Notes: a model not told the origin generated them from the letters alone. Positions 49,757 through 58,347 are shown, numbered from the stretch's first letter. The stretch is 64,000 nt of DNA from Falsibacillus pallidus (GCF_003350505.1 NZ_QQAY01000006.1:62001-126000); one strand, 5' to 3'. Made by a program: numbers and translations.

Positions 49757-50778
49757 AGAGCGTATGGAAAAATCCTTGGTTTCTCATTGGGTTTATATTT
49801 ATAACAGGAATCCTGATTGCCAGTTTTGTCTACTCGGGGGTAACGGACAACCAGGTTCCTAAATATCGCTGGATCTATGATGCGGATGGCAAGATCATTG
49901 GGGGGTCCCCGCAGCCGCCGAGCTGGAAAACGCCATTGGGCACGGATAAGCTTGGGTATGATATGTTTGCCAAAGCCATCATGGGTGCGAAGTATACCAT
50001 CTTGGCGGCTATATCCGTTGCGGCATTGAGAATTCTCGTTGCAGTTCCAATCGGCATGGTGATGGGGGTGTATTTTAAAAAGGGGAAGCGGTATGTCAAT
50101 GGTTTCATCGATTCGTTCCACTTCATCCCTTTTACCATCCTTGCATACTATTTGCTCCACCCGATCCTTTGGATGCCTCAAGGGGGCTTTCAGACGAGCA
50201 TGTTTGAACGGATTGCCTTGGAAGTCATCATTCTGGCACTGCTTACCGTTCCGGTCATATCTGTGCTGATCAGCAATGAAGCAGGCAGGGTCATCGAGCA
50301 GGAATTCGTTCTGGCATCGAGGACGCTTGGAGCAGGCAAGATGCGTTTGATCTTCAAACACGTTTTTCCGGCATTAAGGGAAAAAGTATTTGTCCTTTTC
50401 GGCCAGCAAATGATGCAGACATTGATTGTCTTCGCGCATTTAGGCTTGCTGCAGCTGTTCCTCGGAGGGACGAAGGTCAGCTATGATCCGTATTTTGGAG
50501 ATCCTCCCCAAACGATTTCAAACGAATGGTCCGGTTTGATCGGGGACACGTATAAGCTGCTTGAATGGATTCCATGGGTGCCCCTCACGCCGATTGTCTG
50601 CTTCGCTCTTACCATGATTGCCGTTTCCTTCATGATTGAAGGGTATGTACAGTCGACAACGGGGCATTCGCATTACTTCAAGAAAGGGAAGAGAAAGAAG
50701 AAGAAGCCTGAAGCTGCCTTGGCTGCAAAAGAAATCGCAAAACCGGAAGAGCTTCAGCTTTACCGCAAATCTTCATGA
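49753..50778 (+). CDS. peptide-type ABC transporter permease (OppC-like), orphan
   Basis: A 341-residue permease: one N-terminal helix (about 8-28), an extracytoplasmic region ending PPSWKTPLGTDKLGYDMFAK, which is the OppC signature, then five helices with the coupling loop IEQEFVLASRTLGAGKMRLI. The tail is Lys-rich (KKGKRKKKKPEAALAAKEIA). It overlaps the OppB-like gene by 4 nt. The partner ATPase and binding protein are absent from the neighbourhood. Confidence 0.86.
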   Translation: MKSVWKNPWFLIGFIFITGILIASFVYSGVTDNQVPKYRWIYDADGKIIGGSPQPPSWKTPLGTDKLGYDMFAKAIMGAKYTILAAISVAALRILVAVPIGMVMGVYFKKGKRYVNGFIDSFHFIPFTILAYYLLHPILWMPQGGFQTSMFERIALEVIILALLTVPVISVLISNEAGRVIEQEFVLASRTLGAGKMRLIFKHVFPALREKVFVLFGQQMMQTLIVFAHLGLLQLFLGGTKVSYDPYFGDPPQTISNEWSGLIGDTYKLLEWIPWVPLTPIVCFALTMIAVSFMIEGYVQSTTGHSHYFKKGKRKKKKPEAALAAKEIAKPEELQLYRKSS

Positions 50779-50782
50779 TTAC

Positions 50783-50808
50783 GGCCTCCCATTGCGGGAG
50801 GTTTTTTA
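50783..50808 (+). terminator. Rho-independent terminator after the permease pair
   Basis: GCCTCCC/GGGAGG(T) stem, loop ATTGC, then TTTTTT. Confidence 0.85.
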
Positions 50809-50899
50809 GTTGAAAAAGATTTGCGTTTACCCATCTTTAATCAAGGGAAAGTAATCGAAATATAAGATTAATGGTTACCGGCAACTAGGAGGTTTGGCA

Positions 50900-51031
50900 A
50901 TGAATGGTTATCGCTTATTGAACGACGAACAGTTGATGGATGCGTATTTAAAAGCTAAAAAAGAAAATCTTTCGAAGGATTTTATCAAGCTTTTAGAAGT
51001 GGAATTGAAAAAGAGGAGCCTGTTGGAATAG
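50900..51031 (+). CDS. sda: sporulation histidine kinase inhibitor Sda
   Basis: A 43-residue protein. LLNDEQLMDAYLKAKKENLS then KDFIKLLEVELKKRSLLE is the helical hairpin of Sda, which binds the dimerisation domain of KinA-type kinases and blocks sporulation when replication is disturbed. AGGAGG lies 6 nt before the ATG, and a strong terminator follows. In B. subtilis sda is switched on by DnaA; I see no clear DnaA box in the 90 bp upstream. It lies 2.5 kb from the orphan sporulation-type kinase gene. Confidence 0.9.
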   Translation: MNGYRLLNDEQLMDAYLKAKKENLSKDFIKLLEVELKKRSLLE

Positions 51032-51045
51032 GCTTCCCTGCTATA

Positions 51046-51093
51046 TAAAAAAGCTGCTGCAGGAGGCTGGATGCCCCTTGCGGCAGCTTTTTT
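51046..51093. terminator. bidirectional terminator between sda and atoE
   Basis: AAAAAAGCTGC/GCAGCTTTTTT with inner TGCAGG/CCCTTGCG pairing and a long loop. T-runs occur on both strands and both genes end towards it. Confidence 0.85.
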
Positions 51094-51126
51094 GCTGTAT
51101 AGGCAGATAACCTGCCATATACATGA

Positions 51127-52452
51127 TTATAGGAAGAGCAGTCCCAATGAAATGACGATGCCGCTGACGACAAGAATGATGCAGCAGAATCCCATGATGT
51201 CCTTTGCTTTCAGACCGGCTATGGCCAATGCTGGAAGGGCCCAGAATGGCTGGATCATATTCGTCCAGGCATCGCCCCAAGCGACGGCCATTGCCGTTTT
51301 AGGAATGGACACTCCCATTGCTTTTGCAGCATCCAGCATGATCGGTCCTTGAACAGCCCACTGTCCTCCTCCTGATGGGACAAAGAAGTTGACGAGTCCT
51401 GCGCTAAGGAAGGCGAAGAAATGGAAGGTGAAGTCATTCGAGATCGATACGAAAGCATTGGACATGACTACGGCAAGTCCGGATGCAGTCATCATGCCCA
51501 TGATTCCTGCGTAGAACGGGAATTGGATGATGATTCCGCTCGCTCCTTTGACAGCTGTGGAAACAGCGTGCAGGAAGCGCTTCGGTGTCCCGTGGAAAAT
51601 GATCCCCAAGAAAAAGAATGTAAAGTTAACGATATCTAAATTTAAGTTAAATCCGTTTTTAGAAAGATACCAGCCTAAGAATAGGAGGCCTAAAATTCCC
51701 GCAAGCATGGACAGGACCACACTGTTTTCCATGCGCTCTGCCGGAGTGGCAGCACCAGCTTCCAGTGAAGCCGCAGAAAATGCTTCATCCTCTACAAGGA
51801 TTTCCGGATCGACGGTTACGGTTTGATCCTTGGAAGGCATCATGGCCCGATTTAAAATGGGTAGGATAATGAAAAGTGCTAAAACAATGATCAGGTTATA
51901 TGGTGCAAAAATGGTTTCGCTCGTAGGGATGATTCCGATTTTATCGGCGAATGGATGCCCCTTCGTCGCGATGGAGAGTGGAATGGATCCGGAAAAGCCC
52001 CCATGCCAGACGACGAATCCGCCGTAAGCGCTTGCAATTAACAGCCGGTAATCGACATTTTTAACCCGGCGTGCCAATTCTTTCGCAAAAAGAGCACCGA
52101 TGACCAAGCCGAATCCCCAGTTGATCCAGGAAGCGATGATCGATACGACAGAGACAAGGACGATGGCTGCCCCTGGTGATTTCGCGGTCCCGGCCAATCC
52201 TCCCAGCAGCTTTTTAAAGATCGGACTTGATGCGAGGACATGGCCTGTGACCAAGACAAGGACCATCTGCATGGAAAAAGCCAGCAGCGCCCAGAATCCC
52301 CCGCCCCAGTATTGGACCATATCCATCGGGCCGCTGTCAGTGAAAATGAGACCCAATCCAAAGACGACGAAGGTCAGGATGATGACAAACAAAAATGGAT
52401 CAGGCAGATATTTCTGCATGATGCTGTTTGAAAATTTGATTAGTGATTTCAA
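51127..52452 (-). CDS. atoE: short-chain fatty acid transporter, AtoE family
   Basis: A 441-residue membrane protein with about twelve helices. YLPDPFLFVIILTFVVFG at the N-terminus, NWGFGLVIGALFAKELARRV, GGFVVWHGGFSGSIPLSIAT and FFVPSGGGQWAVQGPIMLDA followed by WGDAWTNMIQPFWALPAL are hallmarks of AtoE (TIGR00366-like). The family is linked to acetoacetate or short-chain fatty acid uptake. No acetoacetate CoA-transferase genes adjoin it here. It is a single-gene unit ending at a shared terminator. Confidence 0.92.
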   Translation of the reverse strand: MKSLIKFSNSIMQKYLPDPFLFVIILTFVVFGLGLIFTDSGPMDMVQYWGGGFWALLAFSMQMVLVLVTGHVLASSPIFKKLLGGLAGTAKSPGAAIVLVSVVSIIASWINWGFGLVIGALFAKELARRVKNVDYRLLIASAYGGFVVWHGGFSGSIPLSIATKGHPFADKIGIIPTSETIFAPYNLIIVLALFIILPILNRAMMPSKDQTVTVDPEILVEDEAFSAASLEAGAATPAERMENSVVLSMLAGILGLLFLGWYLSKNGFNLNLDIVNFTFFFLGIIFHGTPKRFLHAVSTAVKGASGIIIQFPFYAGIMGMMTASGLAVVMSNAFVSISNDFTFHFFAFLSAGLVNFFVPSGGGQWAVQGPIMLDAAKAMGVSIPKTAMAVAWGDAWTNMIQPFWALPALAIAGLKAKDIMGFCCIILVVSGIVISLGLLFL

Positions 52453-52585
52453 TCCGTTTCCCCCTTTGTATAAATGGTTTTTTGGCCTCTGTCATTTGAA
52501 TCAGAACAACGCAGAAAGCCATTCTATCCCCAATTGGAATATTTCTACAAAGAGAAAAGGAATCCTTCAAAAAGTTAGAAAATTT

Positions 52586-52701
52586 AGGTTGTTTCGTAAA
52601 CATTGTTGTTAAAATCTTAATGCCGATTTTAACGTGACAATAGCTGTTTTGCGCGCTGAAATGGAGTATCCAGGCTCTTTACAAACATTAAGAAAAGAGC
52701 C
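52586..52701 (-). repeat. dispersed 172-bp element, copy 2 (internally deleted)
   Basis: On the minus strand it starts GGCTCTTTTCTTAATG, contains AAAGAGCCTGGATACTCC and the hairpin GTTAAAATC/GATTTTAAC with loop GGCATTAA, and ends TTTACGAAACAACCT. About 57 bp present in copies 1 and 3 are missing near the 5' side. It lies between the atoE start and the MarR terminator, in a 288-bp gap. Confidence 0.85.
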
Positions 52702-52706
52702 TAATT

Positions 52707-52738
52707 TAAAAAACCTCTGCCTATATTGAGGCAGAGGG
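52707..52738 (-). terminator. Rho-independent terminator after the MarR gene
   Basis: Minus-strand stem CCTCTGCCTC/AGGCAGAGG, loop AATAT, then TTTTTTAAATT. Confidence 0.88.
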
Positions 52739-52740
52739 GA

Positions 52741-53160
52741 CTATTCCAATATTTCTCCAGCATTGTGGAGGTCTTTTGACAATTGATCCGCCATCTCTTT
52801 GCCGAGGAGGTCACAGTAGCGTTCATAGAGCTGCTTCCAGCACTTTTTAATCTCGGGAAGAAGATCTTCCGCTTTCGAGGTGGGGTGGATATAAACCATC
52901 TTGCCCTCCTGTTTCCGTTCCACAAGCAGCTTCACTTCCAGTTTATCGACAAACCGTGTGCAGGTGGATGGAGCAATATGCAGCTTTTCACTGAGCCGCT
53001 TTTGAGTGAGCCCCGGTTCTTCAAGTGCCGCCATGATCAAAAAAGCATACGTGGGGGACAAACCGATGGGCGCAAACGATTCTTCTGCCATTTTCGTCAT
53101 GATCCGGGATAAGCGGTTCGCGGAAAAATATAAGCAATTTTTAAAATAGCCGTCGAGCAT
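52741..53160 (-). CDS. MarR family transcriptional regulator
   Basis: A 139-residue winged-helix regulator: LSPTYAFLIMAALEEPGLTQ, then KRLSEKLHIAPSTCTRFVDK as the recognition helix, and LLVERKQEGKMVYIHPTSKA as the wing. A perfect palindrome lies 20 nt before its start (53180-53199), so it probably represses itself. The AlkD-like gene is divergent on the other side of that site and might also be affected. The ligand is unknown. Confidence 0.92.
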   Translation of the reverse strand: MLDGYFKNCLYFSANRLSRIMTKMAEESFAPIGLSPTYAFLIMAALEEPGLTQKRLSEKLHIAPSTCTRFVDKLEVKLLVERKQEGKMVYIHPTSKAEDLLPEIKKCWKQLYERYCDLLGKEMADQLSKDLHNAGEILE

Positions 53161-53179
53161 GAAATCACCACTTTTTTAA

Positions 53180-53199
53180 ATAATTGTACATACAATTAT
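53180..53199. promoter_or_regulatory. MarR operator
   Basis: ATAATTGTA-CA-TACAATTAT, perfect 9-bp arms around a 2-bp centre, 20 nt upstream of the MarR start and about 108 nt before the divergent AlkD-like gene. Confidence 0.82.
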
Positions 53200-53306
53200 A
53201 GACCTGTTTTGCTTAGAAAACAATCAAACGGGCGATTAAAGTATATAATTGGGAATGGCAGTGAACAGTGCAGTATGATAGGAAAAAAGATAATGGGGGA
53301 AATAAA

Positions 53307-53966
53307 ATGGGCATCAAAATCATTGAAGAACTATTTCAATCAAATGCCAATAAGGATCAGGCTCCGGCAATGGAAGCTTATATGAAAGGGCATTTTCCCT
53401 TTTTGGGCATCAAAAGTCCACTAAGGAAGGAGTTGGCGAAAACATTTTTTTCTGACACGGGCATCCATAAAAAGCCGTTTGACCAAGAGTTTCTCCTTCA
53501 GCTTTGGAAAAAGCCTGAGAGGGAATATCAGTATATGGCTCTCGATTATTATGGAAAATACATAAAGAAGCGTCCTAAAGAAGATATCAGCTTGATCGAA
53601 TATTTAATAACACACAAATCTTGGTGGGATACTGTAGATAGCATTGCTTCTAACCTCGCTGGAGTTCTTGCCAGGAGTTACCCGGAATTGAAGGAAGAAG
53701 TGCTGAGGAGCTGGGGCACCCATGAAAATATGTGGCTGCGCAGGACGGCGATTCTATTCCAGCTTAAATACAAAGCATCAACGGATGAGAAGTTGCTTTA
53801 TGAAATCATCTTGCAGAATAATGATTCCAAAGAATTTTTTATCCAAAAAGCCATCGGATGGGCGTTGAGGGAATACTCGAAAACGAATCCGGATTCGGTA
53901 CGGTCATTCATTGAGAGTCATCCACTGGCGAAACTCAGCATCCGGGAAGGAAGCAAATATCTGTAA
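53307..53966 (+). CDS. DNA alkylation repair glycosylase, AlkD-like
   Basis: A 219-residue all-helical (HEAT-like) protein. The AlkD active-site set is present with the family spacing: Trp107 and Asp111 in KSWWDTVDSIA and Arg146 in MWLRRTAILFQL. B. cereus AlkD removes positively charged bases such as 7-methylguanine and 3-methyladenine without base flipping. GGGGGAAA upstream selects the ATG at 53307. It is a single gene with no obvious terminator. Confidence 0.92.
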   Translation: MGIKIIEELFQSNANKDQAPAMEAYMKGHFPFLGIKSPLRKELAKTFFSDTGIHKKPFDQEFLLQLWKKPEREYQYMALDYYGKYIKKRPKEDISLIEYLITHKSWWDTVDSIASNLAGVLARSYPELKEEVLRSWGTHENMWLRRTAILFQLKYKASTDEKLLYEIILQNNDSKEFFIQKAIGWALREYSKTNPDSVRSFIESHPLAKLSIREGSKYL

Positions 53967-54101
53967 GTGCTGACGAAGGCATGGCGAGCGTCTATGTGTT
54001 TTCCGTCAGTCTGATAATCGTATCTTTTTTGAAATACCTGCCAGTCTGTTAAAATGACGGGGGATATCTTGAACGAATACTAAAGAGAAGGTGTGTACAG
54101 C

Positions 54102-54968
54102 ATGATAGAATGTATTGCAACGGATATGGACGGAACATTATTGAATTCGAAGCAGCAAGTCAGCGAAGCAAACCGCCGCGCGATAATGGAGGCGCAGGAA
54201 AAAGGGATAAAAGTGGTCGTTGCCACAGGAAGATCTTATACAGAAGCAAGGTTTGCCCTTGATGAAGCAGGGATTGAATGTCCGATCATTTGTGTCAATG
54301 GAGCTGAAACCCGCAATCGAAAAGGTGAAGTCATCCATGTCAGCGGGATGGATGCAAAGGCTGCAGCTGAAGTTTCACGCCAGTTGAAAGATCATGGCAT
54401 CTATTTTGAAATCTACACCAATAAAGGGACGTATACTGAAGACTATGAAAAGGGAATCGATATCATCATTGATATCTTTCAATCAGCGAATCCCCATGTC
54501 AGTGAACAGCAGATCAGGGATGCTGCCAAAAAGCGCTTTTCTGAAGGGCATATTTCAGTGATTGACCACTACCAGGAGATCTTTGATGATCCCTCTTATA
54601 TCATTTATAAATTTCTTGCATTCTCTTTCGACGATCAGGCACTTGAAAATGCAGAAGGGCCATTGAAGGAGATAGAGGGGATTGCAGTCAGTTCTTCAGG
54701 GAAAGAGAACTTGGAAATCACCAATGTCCATGCGCAAAAGGGAATCGCCTTGGAGAAATTTGTGGAAGAGCATGGTCTCGACCTTTCCAAGACAATGGCC
54801 ATTGGGGATAACTTCAATGATCTATCCATGATGAAAAAGGCAGGAAGACCCGTTGCGATGGGAAATGCCGCACAGGGAATCAAAGATTACTGTGAATTCC
54901 ATACAGCAACCAACGAAGAAGACGGCGTAGCCAAAGCTATTTTTGAAGCAATGAAAGCAACTGTATAA
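54102..54968 (+). CDS. Cof-type HAD-IIB family phosphatase
   Basis: A 288-residue HAD hydrolase. Motif I is CIATDMDGTLLNSKQQVSEA, motif II is VVATGRSYTEARFALDEAG, the Lys of motif III lies in NVHAQKGIALEKFVEE and motif IV is MAIGDNFNDLSMMKKAGRPV. A C2-type cap lies between motifs II and III. These enzymes dephosphorylate sugar phosphates, FMN or pyridoxal phosphate; specificity is not evident. ATG at 54102 follows GAAGGTG. Confidence 0.92.
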   Translation: MIECIATDMDGTLLNSKQQVSEANRRAIMEAQEKGIKVVVATGRSYTEARFALDEAGIECPIICVNGAETRNRKGEVIHVSGMDAKAAAEVSRQLKDHGIYFEIYTNKGTYTEDYEKGIDIIIDIFQSANPHVSEQQIRDAAKKRFSEGHISVIDHYQEIFDDPSYIIYKFLAFSFDDQALENAEGPLKEIEGIAVSSSGKENLEITNVHAQKGIALEKFVEEHGLDLSKTMAIGDNFNDLSMMKKAGRPVAMGNAAQGIKDYCEFHTATNEEDGVAKAIFEAMKATV

Positions 54969-54977
54969 CCCATACGT

Positions 54978-55016
54978 AAAAATGCCCCGGCAGCCATTCG
55001 AGCTCCGGGGCATTTC
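54978..55016. terminator. bidirectional terminator between the HAD and TetR genes
   Basis: AAATGCCCCGG/CCGGGGCATTT hairpin; the two genes converge on it. Confidence 0.85.
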
Positions 55017-55661
55017 CTACTTTTTTATACCGTTTAAGATAAAAGATATCATGTTTTCGATTTCCTTTTCATCGTTCCAATCGGCTTCCGGGGCCATGAT
55101 GTGCCTCGCCAATAAGTAGCCGATGATGGTCGAGCCCAGCATCCGAACGACGGATTCTGGCGGCAATTCGATAATTTGGCCATTCTTCTGGTAATGAACG
55201 ACGACTTCTTTCAGCCTTTCAAAAACCTTAAGGGCAATATTCTTTGTGAATTGCTCCTTCAGCTCAGGATGAAAGGGGATTTCCTGAACCAGGATTTTAA
55301 TCATGTTCGTATTTTCCTTGGCAAACGCCTGCCTGTTCGCAATGATGGCTCTGAGAAAATCCTCAAATTCCTCATAATCCTTATCCAGCACCTTATTAAG
55401 GTCGCGGATGATGAAAGGCGCAATCAGTTTAGTCATGGTCGGTGCAACAATGGAAAATAGTAAATCTTTTTTCGTTTTATAATGACGGAAGATGGTGCCT
55501 TCCGCTACGCCTGCTTTTTTGGCAATTTCACTGGTGGAACTTGCGGCATAGCCTTTTTCGGAAAAAATCTCGACGGCCGCTTCCAGTATCTTTTTTTGTT
55601 TTTCCGTCACGCCATCCTGGTTTTCAATCAGCAAATTAAGCATCTGGTTTTCTTCAGACAT
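55017..55661 (-). CDS. TetR family regulator of the ABC-2 exporter operon
   Basis: A 214-residue repressor. The DNA-binding region is KKILEAAVEIFSEKGYAASS followed by EIAKKAGVAEGTIFRHYKTK. The C-terminal ligand domain is helical and unassigned. AGGAGA lies before the ATG at 55661; the frame is open further upstream without a site. It is the third gene of a minus-strand operon after an ATPase and a permease. Two near-identical palindromes flank the operon promoter (57509-57575), and this is the obvious protein to bind them. Confidence 0.9.
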   Translation of the reverse strand: MSEENQMLNLLIENQDGVTEKQKKILEAAVEIFSEKGYAASSTSEIAKKAGVAEGTIFRHYKTKKDLLFSIVAPTMTKLIAPFIIRDLNKVLDKDYEEFEDFLRAIIANRQAFAKENTNMIKILVQEIPFHPELKEQFTKNIALKVFERLKEVVVHYQKNGQIIELPPESVVRMLGSTIIGYLLARHIMAPEADWNDEKEIENMISFILNGIKK

Positions 55662-55736
55662 GTCGATCTCCTCGTTGAATTCATTTACTTCCTTCATTGT
55701 ACAATAATTGGCAGGAATCAGCACAATAGGAAAGGG

Positions 55737-56756
55737 TTATGATGTTTTTCTATATTTATTCAAGGCAAAGATGTTAAGCAGGATGAATACCAATGAAAAG
55801 CCGGTCAATACAAGAACAGGTGTAAGGATATCCGTGAAGGAGTATCCTTTGATCATCACGTCCTTCAGCGCTTGTGCCGCATAATAGAGCGGAGTGATCG
55901 GACCGATCCAGCTGAGCCAGTCAGAGATGGCATCCAAATTGAACAATCCCGAGAAAAAGATCTGCGGCACGATGACTAGCGGAATGAATTGCATCATCTG
56001 AAGCTCATTGCGTGCAAATGCAGATAGGAGGATGCCAAGCGTCAATGCTGTCAAAGATAGCAGGAGAATGATGATGAGTACATTAAAGAAGCTTCCTGTC
56101 ATCATCATATCCAAAACATAGATGGCATATAAGGAAAGAAGTGATGCCTGAATGATCATGAAAATCCCAAAACCAATGACATAGCTGATGACCATCTCCC
56201 AAATTTTAATCGGGCTGGCAAGCAGTCTTTCCAATGTACCGGATGTGCGTTCTCTTAGGAAAGAAACGCCGCTGATCAGAAAGACAAAGAAAAAGCAGAA
56301 GAATCCGAGTAATACAGGACCGAATGAATCAAATTGCCCCATATCCTTGCTGCCATATACATATTCTACGGGTAATTTAGAAGCACTCATTGGTTGAAAA
56401 ACAGGCATAGCATCCTGGATTTCTTTAAGGACGGCGCGGTTGCGTGATGGATCGCTGCCCTCCAGGACGATTTTCGGGTGTGGGCCGGAAAGTAAATAGC
56501 CATCCAAATCTCCATCTTTCAAGGACTTATCAGCATCATTTTGATTCTTGAAATCTTTGAATTCTGAACTGAGGGAGTCGCTTTTTTGCGCACTTTGTTC
56601 ATAAACCACTCCTACTTTAGGTTTATAATCGCTGTTGTCAAATACGAGCCACAACATCGTCAAAATAAGGAGCGGGGCAAAAAGAATCAAGGCAAGCGTT
56701 CGTTTGTCGCGTAGGATTTGGCGGATAATCCGCAAGACAAATGCACTAATTCGCAT
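55737..56756 (-). CDS. ABC-2 type transporter permease
   Basis: A 339-residue permease with one N-terminal helix (about 20-40), a soluble outside domain (about 45-160) and five helices. GVSFLRERTSGTLERLLASP is the conserved ABC-2 loop motif, and FSGLFNLDAISDWLSWIGPI then PLYYAAQALKDVMIKG ends the domain. Such permeases export drugs or lipids. GGAGGTG selects the ATG at 56756, overlapping the ATPase gene by 11 nt. Confidence 0.92.
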   Translation of the reverse strand: MRISAFVLRIIRQILRDKRTLALILFAPLLILTMLWLVFDNSDYKPKVGVVYEQSAQKSDSLSSEFKDFKNQNDADKSLKDGDLDGYLLSGPHPKIVLEGSDPSRNRAVLKEIQDAMPVFQPMSASKLPVEYVYGSKDMGQFDSFGPVLLGFFCFFFVFLISGVSFLRERTSGTLERLLASPIKIWEMVISYVIGFGIFMIIQASLLSLYAIYVLDMMMTGSFFNVLIIILLLSLTALTLGILLSAFARNELQMMQFIPLVIVPQIFFSGLFNLDAISDWLSWIGPITPLYYAAQALKDVMIKGYSFTDILTPVLVLTGFSLVFILLNIFALNKYRKTS

Positions 56757-57474
56757 GGTGGACACCTCCGGATAGAAGAAAGACTTCTTCAATGGAACCT
56801 ACTCCATTGGATTGTTTCACGGCTTCAGGTGAATCATTGGCAATCAGAAGTCCATCTCGGATCAAGCCCAGCTTGTCGCAGCGTTCAGCTTCATCCATCA
56901 CATGTGTCGTGACAAAAATGGCAGTCCCTGCATTCTTCAAAGCCTGAAACTGCTCCCATATGCTTTTGCGGAGCACTGGATCGATTCCAACGGTCGGTTC
57001 ATCCAGGATCAATAGCTTTGGTTCGTGAAGAAGGGAGATGGCTAAGGAAAGACGCCTCTTCATGCCGCCGGAATATTGATGGATTGTCTTGGAAAGGTCA
57101 TTTTGCAGTCCGACAATTTCCATGACTGTCTGTATCCGTTCTTTTTTTCTTTTGCCTCCAAGCCCATATAATGCAGCGAAGAATTCCAGGTTTTCTTTGG
57201 CTGTCAGGTCCGTATAAAGCGCATCTGATTGGGCCATATACCCGATGTTTACTAATTGGGAAAGAGAGGGCATCGTTGTTTGGTGAACTGTTATTTCACC
57301 GGATGTTGCTTTTTCAAGCCCCATCATCATTTTTACTAGGGTTGTTTTTCCTGAACCCGATGGCCCAAGAAGACCGTAGATTTCTCCCTCTTGAACTGAA
57401 AGTGTAATGTCCTTCAGCACTTCATGGGATCCGAACGATTTGGAAACGTGGTCTACGTTCACGATTGTGTTCAT
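56746..57474 (-). CDS. ABC transporter ATP-binding protein (drug-export type)
   Basis: A 242-residue ATPase: Walker A LLGPSGSGKTTLVKMM, Q-loop GYMAQSDALY, signature QYSGGMKRRLSLAISL and Walker B LLILDEPTVGIDP. The short GVGSIEEVFLLSGG tail is typical of ATPases paired with ABC-2 permeases. It is the first gene of the operon and lies directly behind a promoter flanked by two TetR-type operators. Confidence 0.94.
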   Translation of the reverse strand: MNTIVNVDHVSKSFGSHEVLKDITLSVQEGEIYGLLGPSGSGKTTLVKMMMGLEKATSGEITVHQTTMPSLSQLVNIGYMAQSDALYTDLTAKENLEFFAALYGLGGKRKKERIQTVMEIVGLQNDLSKTIHQYSGGMKRRLSLAISLLHEPKLLILDEPTVGIDPVLRKSIWEQFQALKNAGTAIFVTTHVMDEAERCDKLGLIRDGLLIANDSPEAVKQSNGVGSIEEVFLLSGGVHHAN

Positions 57475-57508
57475 GATTTACCACCTCAGATTTTGTATGA
57501 ATAATGAT

Positions 57509-57575
57509 AGTGAGTGATTACTCACTTTTATGGTAAATCATCGACTTGCATTTGTAAAGTGAGTAATCACTCATT
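57509..57575 (-). promoter_or_regulatory. promoter flanked by two TetR operators
   Basis: AGTGAGTGATTACTCACT (57509-57526) is a perfect palindrome, and TGAGTAATCACTCA (57560-57573) is a second copy of the same core. Between them, on the minus strand, lie TTTACA and TACCAT with a 17-bp spacer. One operator abuts the -35 and the other lies at the start of transcription, an arrangement for tight repression of the ABC-TetR operon. Confidence 0.85.
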
Positions 57576-57594
57576 TCTCGAAAAATTTCTTCGA

Positions 57595-57637
57595 CAAAAA
57601 AAGCACCATCCTTAACAAGAGTCAGGATGGTGCTTTA
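57595..57637 (-). terminator. Rho-independent terminator after bshB2
   Basis: Minus-strand stem AAAGCACCATCCT/AGGATGGTGCTTT followed by TTTT. Confidence 0.9.
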
Positions 57638-57643
57638 ATTTAC

Positions 57644-58327
57644 TTATTTGACGTTATCTTTATCCCATTGATAGCTCCAAAAGCGTTCAAATTGGAAGCG
57701 GTTCATGACTTCTGGGTCTTTGTTGTTCCACTTCTCTTCCATTTCGGCAAGCATCCAAGCTGTCTGGGAGTTGTGAGCCTTCATGGCACCGAGTTTGATA
57801 TCCAGCACATGGCTGATGTCATTGCGGATATCGGGTGCTCCGAGGATTTCTTCGCATCCATTGGAAAAGGCAACGCAGTGGAGCTTCGTCCGTTCCTTCT
57901 CTGGCATTTGTCGTACTGCCCTTACAACAGCACGAGCAGTCGCTTCATGGTCCGGATGGACGGAAAAGTCAGGGTAGAATGTGATGATCAAGGATGGGTT
58001 CAGCTCTTCAATCATATCGCTGATCATTTTTGTCATTTTTTTATCATCTTCAAATTCAACCGTCTTATCGCGCAGCCCCATCATGCGCAAATCCTGGATG
58101 CCCATGACTTCGGCGGCTTTTTGTAGTTCTCTCTTCCTGATTTTCGGCAGGGATTCCCTCGTTGCAAAAGGAGGATTCCCCAGATTTCTTCCCATTTGAC
58201 CTAATGTGAGGCAAGCATAGGTCACGGGAGTGCCGTTTTGGATATGGGTTGCAATGGTCCCGGAAACCCCAAATGCCTCATCATCGGGATGGGGGAAGAC
58301 CACTAATACTTGTCGTTCTTTTTCCAT
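57644..58327 (-). CDS. bshB2: bacillithiol biosynthesis deacetylase BshB2
   Basis: A 227-residue LmbE-fold zinc deacetylase. The metal motif is VVFPHPDDEAFGVSGTIATH and the second is FSVHPDHEATARAVVRA. TYACLTLGQMGRNLGNPPFA resembles B. subtilis YojG/BshB2. It removes acetyl from GlcNAc-malate to give GlcN-malate, a bacillithiol precursor. AAAGGAGCG selects the ATG at 58327. It follows yojF by 20 nt, the usual pairing. Confidence 0.92.
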   Translation of the reverse strand: MEKERQVLVVFPHPDDEAFGVSGTIATHIQNGTPVTYACLTLGQMGRNLGNPPFATRESLPKIRKRELQKAAEVMGIQDLRMMGLRDKTVEFEDDKKMTKMISDMIEELNPSLIITFYPDFSVHPDHEATARAVVRAVRQMPEKERTKLHCVAFSNGCEEILGAPDIRNDISHVLDIKLGAMKAHNSQTAWMLAEMEEKWNNKDPEVMNRFQFERFWSYQWDKDNVK

Positions 58328-58347
58328 TGATTTTCGCTCCTTTCTGA

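Noticed and set aside
50810-50899. DnaA boxes before sda
   Set aside because: Looked for TTATNCACA-type sequences on both strands; none was convincing.
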